The translations under genes and the position numbers were made by a program. Source: an uncultured Maribacter sp. (lineage in GTDB: Bacteria; Bacteroidota; Bacteroidia; Flavobacteriales; Flavobacteriaceae). Taken from it: DNA of 34,263 nt. A model generated the notes under the pieces. That model did no database searches. It saw only the letters and a program-made list of their open reading frames with translations, and had not been told where the DNA came from. This document shows positions 9,383 through 17,698 of this stretch, one piece after another. Location of the stretch: NCBI GenBank assembly GCA_938038975.1, contig CALHVP010000135.1:1-34263 (forward strand), given 5' to 3'. Every line of letters begins with the position of its first letter. Position 1 is the stretch's first letter.

Positions 9383-9551
9383 GCCCACATTGGTAATACC
9401 TTTTGTCAAACTCAACACTTATTTTTTTAAAAAGGGTGAGTTTAGATTGTAAAAGCAAGCCTTACTTGTATAAGGATCCTTGAGCAGTCTGTTAGCCCTA
9501 AACCTGATTACCGGAGTTTGTACAAAACTTCTCCAATGTGGGCTTTTTTTT
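9383..9551 (+). ncRNA. ssrS: 6S RNA candidate (6S-Flavo type)
   Basis: zapA-rny intergenic region. 11-bp perfect terminal stem gcccacattgg (9383-9393) / ccaatgtgggc (9533-9543) followed by T8; inner stem gtcaaactc (9405-9413) / gagtttgtac (9514-9523, one bulge); distal hairpin gcaag-cctta...taagg-atc-cttgagc (~9455-9485). Long closed rod and zapA linkage match known 6S RNA. Confidence 0.82.
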
Positions 9552-9565
9552 AAATATAAATAGAT

Positions 9566-11134
9566 ATGGATTATACAATGATTTTGATAGCTGGCATCGT
9601 AGGACTAGCAATCGGTTTTACAATAGCTAAGTTTTTGGAAAAGGGGAAAGCCTCCAAGACCATTGCTAATGCAAAAAAAGAGGCGCAACAGCTTCTTAAA
9701 GAAGCGAAGATAGATGGGGAGAGTATTAAGAAAGATAAAATTTTACAAGCGAAGGAAAAGTTTCTAGAATTAAAGTCAGAACATGAAAAAGTAATCATTG
9801 GTAAGGATAGAAAAATCAGTGAGGCTGAAAAAAGAACTAGAGATAAAGAATCACAAATAAGCAGTGAGTTGGCTAAAGGTAAAAAGCTGAACACAGATTT
9901 AGAGCAAAAGTTAAAAGAAGTAGAACACAGAAGAGAGTTTTTTGAGAAAAAGCAATCGGAGGTTGAAAAGCTTCATAATAGTCAGGTGCAGCAATTAGAA
10001 GTGATATCCGGACTTTCTGCAGATGATGCTAAAACTGAATTAATAGAAAGTTTACGAGAGACTGCTAAGTCTGATGCAATGGGGTATATTCAAACCACTG
10101 TTGAGGAAGCTAAATTAACTGCACAGCAAGAAGCCCGTAAAATTGTTATTAATACCATACAACGTATAGGAACAGAAGAAGCAGTTGAAAACTGCGTTTC
10201 TGTTTTTAATATTGAATCTGATGATGTGAAAGGTCGCATTATTGGTAGAGAAGGAAGAAATATTAGAGCTTTGGAAGCAGCTACTGGTGTAGAAATTATT
10301 GTTGATGATACTCCAGAAGCGATTATACTTTCTTGCTTTGATTCTGTTAGAAGAGAAGTAGCTCGTTTATCATTACACAAATTAGTTACAGATGGGAGAA
10401 TTCACCCAGCTCGTATTGAGGAAATTGTAAAGAAGACTGAGAAACAAATAGAGGCCGAAATTATAGATATTGGAAAACGTACAATCATTGATCTTGGGAT
10501 TCACGGATTGCATCCAGAATTAATAAAAGCTGTTGGTAGAATGAAGTATCGTTCTTCCTATGGTCAAAACCTATTGCAACACTCTAGAGAAGTTGCTAAG
10601 TTATGTGGCGTAATGGCTTCTGAATTAGGTTTAAACCCTAAAGTAGCAAAACGTGCAGGTTTATTACATGATATTGGAAAGGTTCCAAATACAGAGGCTG
10701 AGGTAGAAACACCACATGCAATTTTAGGAATGCAATGGGCAGAAAAATATGGAGAAAAACCAGACGTGTGTAATGCCATTGGGGCTCACCATGATGAGAT
10801 AGAAATGAAAACACTAATTTCTCCAATCGTTCAGGTTTGTGATGCTATTAGTGGAGCTAGACCAGGAGCAAGAAGGCAAGTTTTAGATTCTTATATTCAG
10901 CGTTTAAAGGATTTAGAGGAGATTGCATTTGGTTTTGGAGGTGTGCAAAAAGCATATGCCATACAAGCGGGTAGAGAGCTTAGAGTGATTGTAGAAAGCG
11001 AGAAGGTAAGTGATGAAAAGGCATCGCAATTGTCTTTTGAAATATCTCAAAAAATACAAACAGATATGACGTATCCAGGTCAAGTTAAAGTAACAGTAAT
11101 CCGCGAAACAAGAGCGGTTAACGTTGCAAAATAG
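9566..11134 (+). CDS. rny: Ribonuclease Y
   Basis: N-terminal TM, coiled coil, KH domain ([35 protein letters not shown]), HD domain ([16 protein letters not shown]). Confidence 0.95.
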   Translation: MDYTMILIAGIVGLAIGFTIAKFLEKGKASKTIANAKKEAQQLLKEAKIDGESIKKDKILQAKEKFLELKSEHEKVIIGKDRKISEAEKRTRDKESQISSELAKGKKLNTDLEQKLKEVEHRREFFEKKQSEVEKLHNSQVQQLEVISGLSADDAKTELIESLRETAKSDAMGYIQTTVEEAKLTAQQEARKIVINTIQRIGTEEAVENCVSVFNIESDDVKGRIIGREGRNIRALEAATGVEIIVDDTPEAIILSCFDSVRREVARLSLHKLVTDGRIHPARIEEIVKKTEKQIEAEIIDIGKRTIIDLGIHGLHPELIKAVGRMKYRSSYGQNLLQHSREVAKLCGVMASELGLNPKVAKRAGLLHDIGKVPNTEAEVETPHAILGMQWAEKYGEKPDVCNAIGAHHDEIEMKTLISPIVQVCDAISGARPGARRQVLDSYIQRLKDLEEIAFGFGGVQKAYAIQAGRELRVIVESEKVSDEKASQLSFEISQKIQTDMTYPGQVKVTVIRETRAVNVAK

Positions 11135-11160
11135 AAAGGATAATCAATTCAGAATAATGA

Positions 11161-11190
11161 AAAATGAGCCGCTTTTAGCGGTTCATTTTT
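11161..11190. terminator. Intrinsic terminator after rny
   Basis: aaaatgagccgc-tttta-gcggttcattttt hairpin with T-tract, 27 nt after the rny stop. Confidence 0.82.
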
Positions 11191-11238
11191 AGTTTAAAGA
11201 CTTTACCCAATTGGCTAAATCAATTTCTTCTGCTATGG

Positions 11239-11508
11239 TTAATTGATTTTTTTTCCTTTTGGCATTTTTCTTTTTATGAATACTTGATTATTAATTTCAA
11301 ATTTCAAGCTGTCCATATTAGATATGGTAAATATGTCAACTCGTCTTTTAGTTGCATGGCAGGTATTGCATTTTTTTTTTAAAACAATAAATGCTTTTTG
11401 TTTCAATGACGTTTGTTGCTCATCTATATTTTGAAGCTCTAGTTTGGTTAGATTAGTAGATAAAGAACTAACTAGACTTGCTAACACAAAAAATATGAGG
11501 TACTTCAT
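11239..11508 (-). CDS. Small c-type cytochrome-like protein, possibly frameshifted at its 3' end
   Basis: Signal-like N-terminus MKYLIFFVLASLVSSLS; KKKCNTCHATKRR gives CxxCH; KMPKGK resembles the distal Met region. See the finding on a continued reading frame to 11189. Confidence 0.65.
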   Translation of the reverse strand: MKYLIFFVLASLVSSLSTNLTKLELQNIDEQQTSLKQKAFIVLKKKCNTCHATKRRVDIFTISNMDSLKFEINNQVFIKRKMPKGKKIN

Positions 11509-11545
11509 TTTTTAGAACTAGATTACAAAAGATAGCATTTTCTGT

Positions 11546-12154
11546 TTAAAGAACAAAGAAGTCTTTAAGCCCTGTAAGGATGCTTTGAACTGCATAGGAT
11601 GCAAGAATAAGACCCATAATTTTACTTATTACGGTTATACCATAAGCGCCTATTTTCTCTTGAACGTAGTTCGCTGCTAGTAATAATAAACTGGTCATTG
11701 CTACCACTACTAAAACCAAAATAGTTGTTAAGGCTTGTTGCTCAATCGAGTAAATGTGATTATCTGTCATTAATACAACAGCCATTATAGCTCCAGGAGA
11801 AGCAATAGATGGAATAGCAACGGGGAATATAGTTACATGCTTATAATCTGTGATCAAATGTTTTTCAGACGCTGGTTTCCCATCCCCAAAAATCATCGTA
11901 AGGGCAAATAAAAAGAGAATAACTCCGCCTGAAATCTGGAATGCATCCAATGAGATATCCATTCCTTCTAGAATAAGCTGCCCAATAACTATAAAGAATA
12001 ATAGGATAAAAAACGCTACACCTGATGCTCTAAAAGCTATTTTACGCTTATGTGCCTTATCAAAATTTTTGGTAGCCTCTAGGTATACAGGAACAGTGCC
12101 AATAGGGTCAATAACCGCTATTAAAAACAACAGAGAAGTTATAATTTCTGTCAT
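11546..12154 (-). CDS. MarC family membrane protein
   Basis: LLFLIAVIDPIGTVPVYLEATKNF, FQISGGVILFLFALTMIFG, VAIPSIASPGAIMAVV: MarC/UPF0056 signatures. Confidence 0.9.
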   Translation of the reverse strand: MTEIITSLLFLIAVIDPIGTVPVYLEATKNFDKAHKRKIAFRASGVAFFILLFFIVIGQLILEGMDISLDAFQISGGVILFLFALTMIFGDGKPASEKHLITDYKHVTIFPVAIPSIASPGAIMAVVLMTDNHIYSIEQQALTTILVLVVVAMTSLLLLAANYVQEKIGAYGITVISKIMGLILASYAVQSILTGLKDFFVL

Positions 12155-12675
12155 TTTATACGTTTGCCGTGAGTCATAAATGAAAGACCTTGTTGACCAT
12201 AGGTAGAAATCATGACAGCTTCAAAAATAGGTTCTGAAGTACGTACTGTTGTTGCCCATTCAAATATAAAGTTGGCCCCAGTGCCGCCTTTCTTGTCTAC
12301 TTCCGCAATTACTATTTCTAAGGTTTCCATTTGCTTGAGCGCAATGGGTTCTTTAACATAACTATGTATTAGATTTCCTCCTGTATCATAATAATTAGCC
12401 TTAAGCAAATGAATGGAGTCCAGTTCGCTTGTATTTCTAATACTTACAGTGGCGGTTAAATCTAACGCCGTATGCTCGGTATAACTGTAAATTTGTGAGT
12501 AAACAGATAAGTATGTTTTCCCATAGTTTAGTGAATCTGATAACGCTAAGGATACTGTTTTTCCAGACCAGTCTAATGTTGGTAGGGGTTGTTGCTCTTT
12601 TTTTTCTGTAGTGCAGCTTTCACAAATTAAAAGCACTACAAACAATACAGATATAAATCGAAAACTATTTTTCAT
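12151..12675 (-). CDS. DUF3124 domain lipoprotein
   Basis: Lipobox VVLLICESC; LTATVSIRNTSELDSIHLLKANYYDTGGNLIHSYV; 4-nt overlap with marC. Confidence 0.78.
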   Translation of the reverse strand: MKNSFRFISVLFVVLLICESCTTEKKEQQPLPTLDWSGKTVSLALSDSLNYGKTYLSVYSQIYSYTEHTALDLTATVSIRNTSELDSIHLLKANYYDTGGNLIHSYVKEPIALKQMETLEIVIAEVDKKGGTGANFIFEWATTVRTSEPIFEAVMISTYGQQGLSFMTHGKRIK

Positions 12676-12717
12676 CTTACAGTTCTAGTAAAATATTCTA
12701 AAATACTTCTTAAGCTT

Positions 12718-14862
12718 CTATTCTTCCTCAGATGAAGTAGCTTCTTCTTCCTCTGCTTCTTTTTGAAGGTTATTTTTTAAAATATTCAGTTTCTTTAGTT
12801 TAGCATTCCATGAGTTTAGCGCTTCTCTGTGGCTTTCTACTTTTTTAATTACATCCTTAACGATAGGATTATCCTCAGATGCATTTGAAAAAAACTGCAG
12901 GTTGTTTTCTAACTGGAGTATTTCGTTTTTACTTTCGTCTATTTTTTTACGTATAAAACTACGTTCGTTTTGTATCGCTCGCTCCTGATTGTTATCGTCT
13001 TTTAGCTGTTGTATCTTATTGCCGTATATTAATAATTCAGATTCTTGACGACTAATATCTAGCTTGTTAAATAAAGCATCTATTGTTTTATTGAACTTTT
13101 GATTTATGTTCTTTTGCTTAAACGGAACGTGTCCAAACTTTTTCCAATCCAGAATAAAGGATTTTATACTTGCTAAATCATCCTCTTTTTTGCCACTTAC
13201 GGTAAAACCTTTTAAGTGTTCCATTATGGCTTCTTTGCCTTTTAGGTTTTCTGCCTCTTCCTGGTTTGCTACATTCTTTAAAGCATGTAATCTATCAAAA
13301 TAATGGTTGCAGGCTGCTTTAAATTCTTTCCACAGTTTGTCTGAAAACTTACGAGGTACATGTCCAATTTGCTTCCATTCGTTTTGAATTCGTTTTAATT
13401 CGGACGTAGCCATATCAAAATCTTCAGTATCCTTTAGTGAAACAGCAATTGCTAGCAAAGCTCTTTTCTTGTCTAAATTATCCTGTTGGTCTTTTTTAAG
13501 ATTTTTATAAAAGGCGTTTTTATTTTTGTTGAAATCACGTACTGCATTTTTAAATGCACTCCAAGTAGCTTCATTATCTTTTTGCGGTACTTTACCTGCT
13601 TTGAAAAATGATTCTCTTAGCTCTTCTAGTTGTTTAATTTGCTTTTGTAACGTTCCGTGGTTACTTGAAACATTTTCAGATAAGGTAGCTATTTCACTAA
13701 TAAGCTTCTTTTTGAGTTCAAGATTTTGTTCATGGATTTTATCTTGGTCTTTAAAATAATCCTGTCTTCTACCATGTATAGTTTTGGTAGCCTTACTAAA
13801 ACGTTCCCATATTTCTTCTCTGTGTTCCTTGCCTACAGGACCAATATCTTCTTTCCAAATTTTATGAAGTACTTGTAACTCTCTAAACGCTCTATTTAAA
13901 TCTGGTTCTACAGCTAACGATTCCGCGCGCTTAACAATCTTCTGTTTTTCTTCTAGATTATGTTTAAAATCTAAATCTCGTAATTCTCTGTTAAGATGAA
14001 GAAAATCATAAAATATCTCTATGTGGTGCTGGTATGTTTTCCAAACATTGTTGTAATCTGATCTTGGTATAGATCCAGCAGTTTTCCATTTTTCTTGGAT
14101 ATCCTTAAAGCTATTATACGTGGTGTTAATATCTTCTTCAACATTTACCAATGCCTTTAAGTTTTCAATTAACTCTAAACGATAAGCTAAATTTTCTTTG
14201 TGGCTTTTTTCAAGACTTTTATAATGCTGATTTCTTATTTCTCTGTACTCGTTGTAAACTTCATTAAACTGTCTTTTGGTAACTGAGTTAAATTGAAAAT
14301 CTATTTCATTACCACCATTGGCTATAAAATCCTCTTTTTTCTGATCTACAAATTCTTGAAATTTTAAATTGAATTCGTCTTTTATGCCATCAACATGTTT
14401 TTTTATGGCTTGTACTTTTTCATTTTTCACAAGTCGTTGGAGTTCTCCAACTAAATTTTCCATTGACATGGAGTGGTAATCTAATACCTGAATTTCGTGT
14501 CTTTTTTCCGTATGAGAATCTTCTGCGTCCTCTGCATTATTTTCGTCTATTTCCTCTAAAGCATTGTCTTCGGAATTTGGTTGCTTTGAATCCTCTATTG
14601 TCTTTTCCTCCTTGGATTCTGTATGCTCCGTTTTCTTATCTTCATTTACAACCGCATCTTTAGACTTAATCTCACGTACTATCTTTTCTTTAGATGTTTC
14701 TGATTCGTTTTCAGATGGTGTAGCTAATTCTTCGGCAGTATTAACGTCCACTTTAGTATCCTCGGTTGTTTTCTCCAAACTGTTTTGTTCTTGCTTGGTA
14801 GTTTCCGAGTTTGTATGAGTTACCTCGTTTTCAGGTAGAATGTTTTCTTTGTCTTCAGACAT
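12718..14862 (-). CDS. DUF349 domain-containing protein
   Basis: Acidic N-terminus then repeated units such as WKTAGSIPRSDYNNVWKTY, WKQIGHVPRKFSDKLWKEFKAACNHYFDRL, WKKFGHVPFKQKNINQKF. Confidence 0.88.
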   Translation of the reverse strand: MSEDKENILPENEVTHTNSETTKQEQNSLEKTTEDTKVDVNTAEELATPSENESETSKEKIVREIKSKDAVVNEDKKTEHTESKEEKTIEDSKQPNSEDNALEEIDENNAEDAEDSHTEKRHEIQVLDYHSMSMENLVGELQRLVKNEKVQAIKKHVDGIKDEFNLKFQEFVDQKKEDFIANGGNEIDFQFNSVTKRQFNEVYNEYREIRNQHYKSLEKSHKENLAYRLELIENLKALVNVEEDINTTYNSFKDIQEKWKTAGSIPRSDYNNVWKTYQHHIEIFYDFLHLNRELRDLDFKHNLEEKQKIVKRAESLAVEPDLNRAFRELQVLHKIWKEDIGPVGKEHREEIWERFSKATKTIHGRRQDYFKDQDKIHEQNLELKKKLISEIATLSENVSSNHGTLQKQIKQLEELRESFFKAGKVPQKDNEATWSAFKNAVRDFNKNKNAFYKNLKKDQQDNLDKKRALLAIAVSLKDTEDFDMATSELKRIQNEWKQIGHVPRKFSDKLWKEFKAACNHYFDRLHALKNVANQEEAENLKGKEAIMEHLKGFTVSGKKEDDLASIKSFILDWKKFGHVPFKQKNINQKFNKTIDALFNKLDISRQESELLIYGNKIQQLKDDNNQERAIQNERSFIRKKIDESKNEILQLENNLQFFSNASEDNPIVKDVIKKVESHREALNSWNAKLKKLNILKNNLQKEAEEEEATSSEEE

Positions 14863-14990
14863 TTTCTTTATATTATGTTTTTACAAGATAGTAACTACCT
14901 AAAGAACCGCAAAGAATATGCCTGTTCTTTTTATGATGAGATATCTTTGTAGCCTGTGCTAAAATTGAGAAGTGATGGCAGTTTTAATTA

Positions 14991-15761
14991 CTAATTCATT
15001 TCTTTTGAATTCCAAATTTCCCAAGCTTTTTCTGCTTGCAGTTCTAACATGGTTAAACCATTTAATATGGTGGCACCTTGGCTTTCTCCAATTGCTAAAA
15101 AAGCTGTTTTTTTTGGGTTATAGATTAAATCAAATAATAAATGTTTTGTAGAAATAAACTCATAGGGAAGTTTTGGTTTATCTGTAATGTCTGGAAAGGT
15201 GCCAACTGGAGAGCAATTTATAATTAGGGTATGAGTTTTTATTATATTTTTGCTCAATTGTTCATAGGTATATCCGTCGTTTTTGCCAGTTCTAGAAACG
15301 AATACAAACTTGATATCCAGTCCTTGTAAAACAAACGCTATAGCCTTTGATGCTCCTCCAGTGCCAAGAATCAATGCCTTTTTGTGATGTTTCTTTAGAA
15401 ATGGTTCAATTGATTTTTGGAAGCCATATGCATCTGTGTTATATCCCTTTAAGCCTGATTTTTCTATTTTTATTGTGTTTACTGCTCCAATTGCTTGTGC
15501 AGAAGAATCTAGCTCTGTTAAGTAGGGAATAATAGCTTCTTTATAGGGAATAGTTACATTTACTCCAACGAGGTCATGACTGTTTTTTATCAGTTTTTTA
15601 AATTCCGAAATGTCATCTAAGTCAAAATTTTCGTAACTATGATTAGGCATTTTTAACTCCTTGAATTTTTCAAAAAAATACCCTCTTGAAAAGGAATAGG
15701 AGATTGTTTTACCTACTAGGCCAAACCTATACTTGTATTGTTTCTTTTCTCTTTTTTCCAT
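14991..15761 (-). CDS. aroE: Shikimate dehydrogenase
   Basis: FGLVGKTISYSFSRGYF, GVNVTIPYKEAIIPYL, AIGAVNTI, GYNTDAYGF, LILGTGGASKAIAFVL. Confidence 0.92.
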   Translation of the reverse strand: MEKREKKQYKYRFGLVGKTISYSFSRGYFFEKFKELKMPNHSYENFDLDDISEFKKLIKNSHDLVGVNVTIPYKEAIIPYLTELDSSAQAIGAVNTIKIEKSGLKGYNTDAYGFQKSIEPFLKKHHKKALILGTGGASKAIAFVLQGLDIKFVFVSRTGKNDGYTYEQLSKNIIKTHTLIINCSPVGTFPDITDKPKLPYEFISTKHLLFDLIYNPKKTAFLAIGESQGATILNGLTMLELQAEKAWEIWNSKEMN

Positions 15762-16752
15762 ACCAATCTAAAAGTAATAAAACACCAATTCCGAATACGA
15801 CAAAAAATAAGGCCCACCATGTTTCTGATACGTTCACATCCGGAAAAAATCGTTCGTAATTTACAATAATAGCCTTTCCATTGGAATCTACAAGTTGTTC
15901 GCCAGTTCCTGATAATTTATAAATAGTTCTTTTCCATGGCCAAACTGTGCCTAAGGATCCTGTTATAAAACCCAGAATTACAGCAGTAGTTCTATGTTTG
16001 TAATGTTTAAGTACATAGCTCAGAACATGAGATAATGTAACTAAACCTGTAGCAGAGCCTAGAGTAAAAACTATTAATATGGTAAGTATAGCTAAACGTT
16101 CAGGACTGTTTATAAAACTAAAATCACCTTGTAGTAATTCAGAAATTGTATTGTATAGGGCATTTACCGCATCTACCAATAATAATACATAATTTCCTAA
16201 GAGTATTAAAATGAATGACCCTGAGAGCCCAGGCAGGGTCATGCCAGACACGCTTATCATTCCACACACAAAAACAAAAAGTAAATTATTGTTTTCCTTA
16301 GCAGGGTTTAAAAAACTTATAGCAATACCCACACTAAGTCCAAATAAAGCGGATACAATTGTTTTCTTAGTCCAATGATTAAAGTCCTTATTTATATAGT
16401 GAATAGATCCTAATATCATACCAAAAAAAGCGGACCAAACATAAAGCTCATTATGTTCTAAAAAATAATCTAATACCTTGGAAATACTAAAGTAACTAAT
16501 TAGCATTCCAAATAATAGCAGGCTTAGAAATGACCCATTTATATATCTATAAAAGCTTTTAAATCTACCGTTTAATAGAAGTTTAAATGCTTTGCCATTA
16601 ATTTTTTGCAAGGAATAAATAAACTCTTCGTAAAAACCTCCTACAAAAGCAACAATACCTCCAGAAACACCTGGGACTTTATTTGCTGCACCCATGCACA
16701 ATCCCTTGATAACAAGAAATACTTTATCCAGAAGGGTTCTAGGGTTGTTCAT
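15727..16752 (-). CDS. DUF368 membrane protein (PopT-type, copy 2)
   Basis: KGLCMGAANKVPGVSGGIVAFVGGFYEEFIYSL ... MTLPGLSGSFILILLGNYVLLLVDAVN ... ILGFITGSLGTVWPWK. Confidence 0.9.
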   Translation of the reverse strand: MNNPRTLLDKVFLVIKGLCMGAANKVPGVSGGIVAFVGGFYEEFIYSLQKINGKAFKLLLNGRFKSFYRYINGSFLSLLLFGMLISYFSISKVLDYFLEHNELYVWSAFFGMILGSIHYINKDFNHWTKKTIVSALFGLSVGIAISFLNPAKENNNLLFVFVCGMISVSGMTLPGLSGSFILILLGNYVLLLVDAVNALYNTISELLQGDFSFINSPERLAILTILIVFTLGSATGLVTLSHVLSYVLKHYKHRTTAVILGFITGSLGTVWPWKRTIYKLSGTGEQLVDSNGKAIIVNYERFFPDVNVSETWWALFFVVFGIGVLLLLDWYGKKRKETIQV

Positions 16753-16764
16753 GAAATGCTGTGC

Positions 16765-17679
16765 TTACTTCTTAGAAGCTGTCTTTTCTAATATAAAAAT
16801 AAGGGAAAAACCAATAATAGCCATTACCACAGCCAAGGCTAATTGATTATCACCAGCGTAAGAAAATGGAGTTATATTTTCATCGATAATTATTTCTTTC
16901 TTTCCAATTTTAATAATTTCAATGACATTTTTCCAAGGCCATATTTTGTTTAACGAGCCCAGTATAAATCCGGTGAGAACAGCAAGAGTCGCGTCTTTGT
17001 AGTTCGCAAACATCCATTTTAAAAGTCTAGCAAAGCTTAAAATACCAAAAATAGCTCCTAGCGCAACGGTAATTACAATTTTAAAATCTTTTTCATTTAC
17101 CGCATCTAGGATTGTTTTATAAGATCCTAAAAGAACAAGGATAAAGGAGCCTGAAATTCCAGGCAATACCATTGCGCATATCGCTAAGGCTCCGGATAGG
17201 AATAAAAATGGTAGACTATCTGTGTTTGATGATGGTGGTAAAGTTGTAATATAAAATGCTGTTATAGTTCCTATGGTAAACAAAACAATGGATAGTAGCG
17301 TCCATTTAGTTATTGCTTTAGCAACAAAAATAACACTGGCCAAAACAAGACCGAAAAAAAAGGCCCAAATTGGAATCGTATGAAATTCTAGTAACCAAGT
17401 GATTAGTTTTGAGAATGATAGAATACTAATCATCATTCCTGCAAAAAGTACAACTAGAAAATTACCATTTAATTTTTTCCAAAAAGCTTTAAAACCATCA
17501 TCTTTTAACGTTTTAAAAGTGCTAAGAGAAATATTATTTATAGAGGAAATAAACTCTTCGTAAATGCCTGTGACAAAAGCTATAGTACCACCAGATACGC
17601 CAGGCACCAATTCGGCAATACCCATCGCCATTCCTTTTAAAGCAATAAAAATATGCTGATTCAATTTTCTGTTTTCCAT
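16765..17679 (-). CDS. DUF368 membrane protein (PopT-type, copy 1)
   Basis: KGMAMGIAELVPGVSGGTIAFVTGIYEEFISSI ... MVLPGISGSFILVLLGSYKTILDAVN ... LTGFILGSLNKIWPWK. Confidence 0.9.
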   Translation of the reverse strand: MENRKLNQHIFIALKGMAMGIAELVPGVSGGTIAFVTGIYEEFISSINNISLSTFKTLKDDGFKAFWKKLNGNFLVVLFAGMMISILSFSKLITWLLEFHTIPIWAFFFGLVLASVIFVAKAITKWTLLSIVLFTIGTITAFYITTLPPSSNTDSLPFLFLSGALAICAMVLPGISGSFILVLLGSYKTILDAVNEKDFKIVITVALGAIFGILSFARLLKWMFANYKDATLAVLTGFILGSLNKIWPWKNVIEIIKIGKKEIIIDENITPFSYAGDNQLALAVVMAIIGFSLIFILEKTASKK

Positions 17680-17698
17680 AAATAGGTGATACTGGTAT

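Noticed and set aside
9571-10826. ORFs on the minus strand opposite rny (107, 96, 71, 62 aa)
   Set aside because: Fully contained within the strongly supported rny frame, no family features; shadow ORFs.
13106-14818. Plus-strand Ser/Phe/Leu-rich ORFs opposite the DUF349 gene
   Set aside because: Composition is what the reverse complement of a Lys/Glu-rich gene gives; no start context or family match.
12718-14862. Repeated motifs in the 714-aa protein as a possible novel repeat system
   Set aside because: Explained by multiple DUF349 domains in one protein, a known arrangement.
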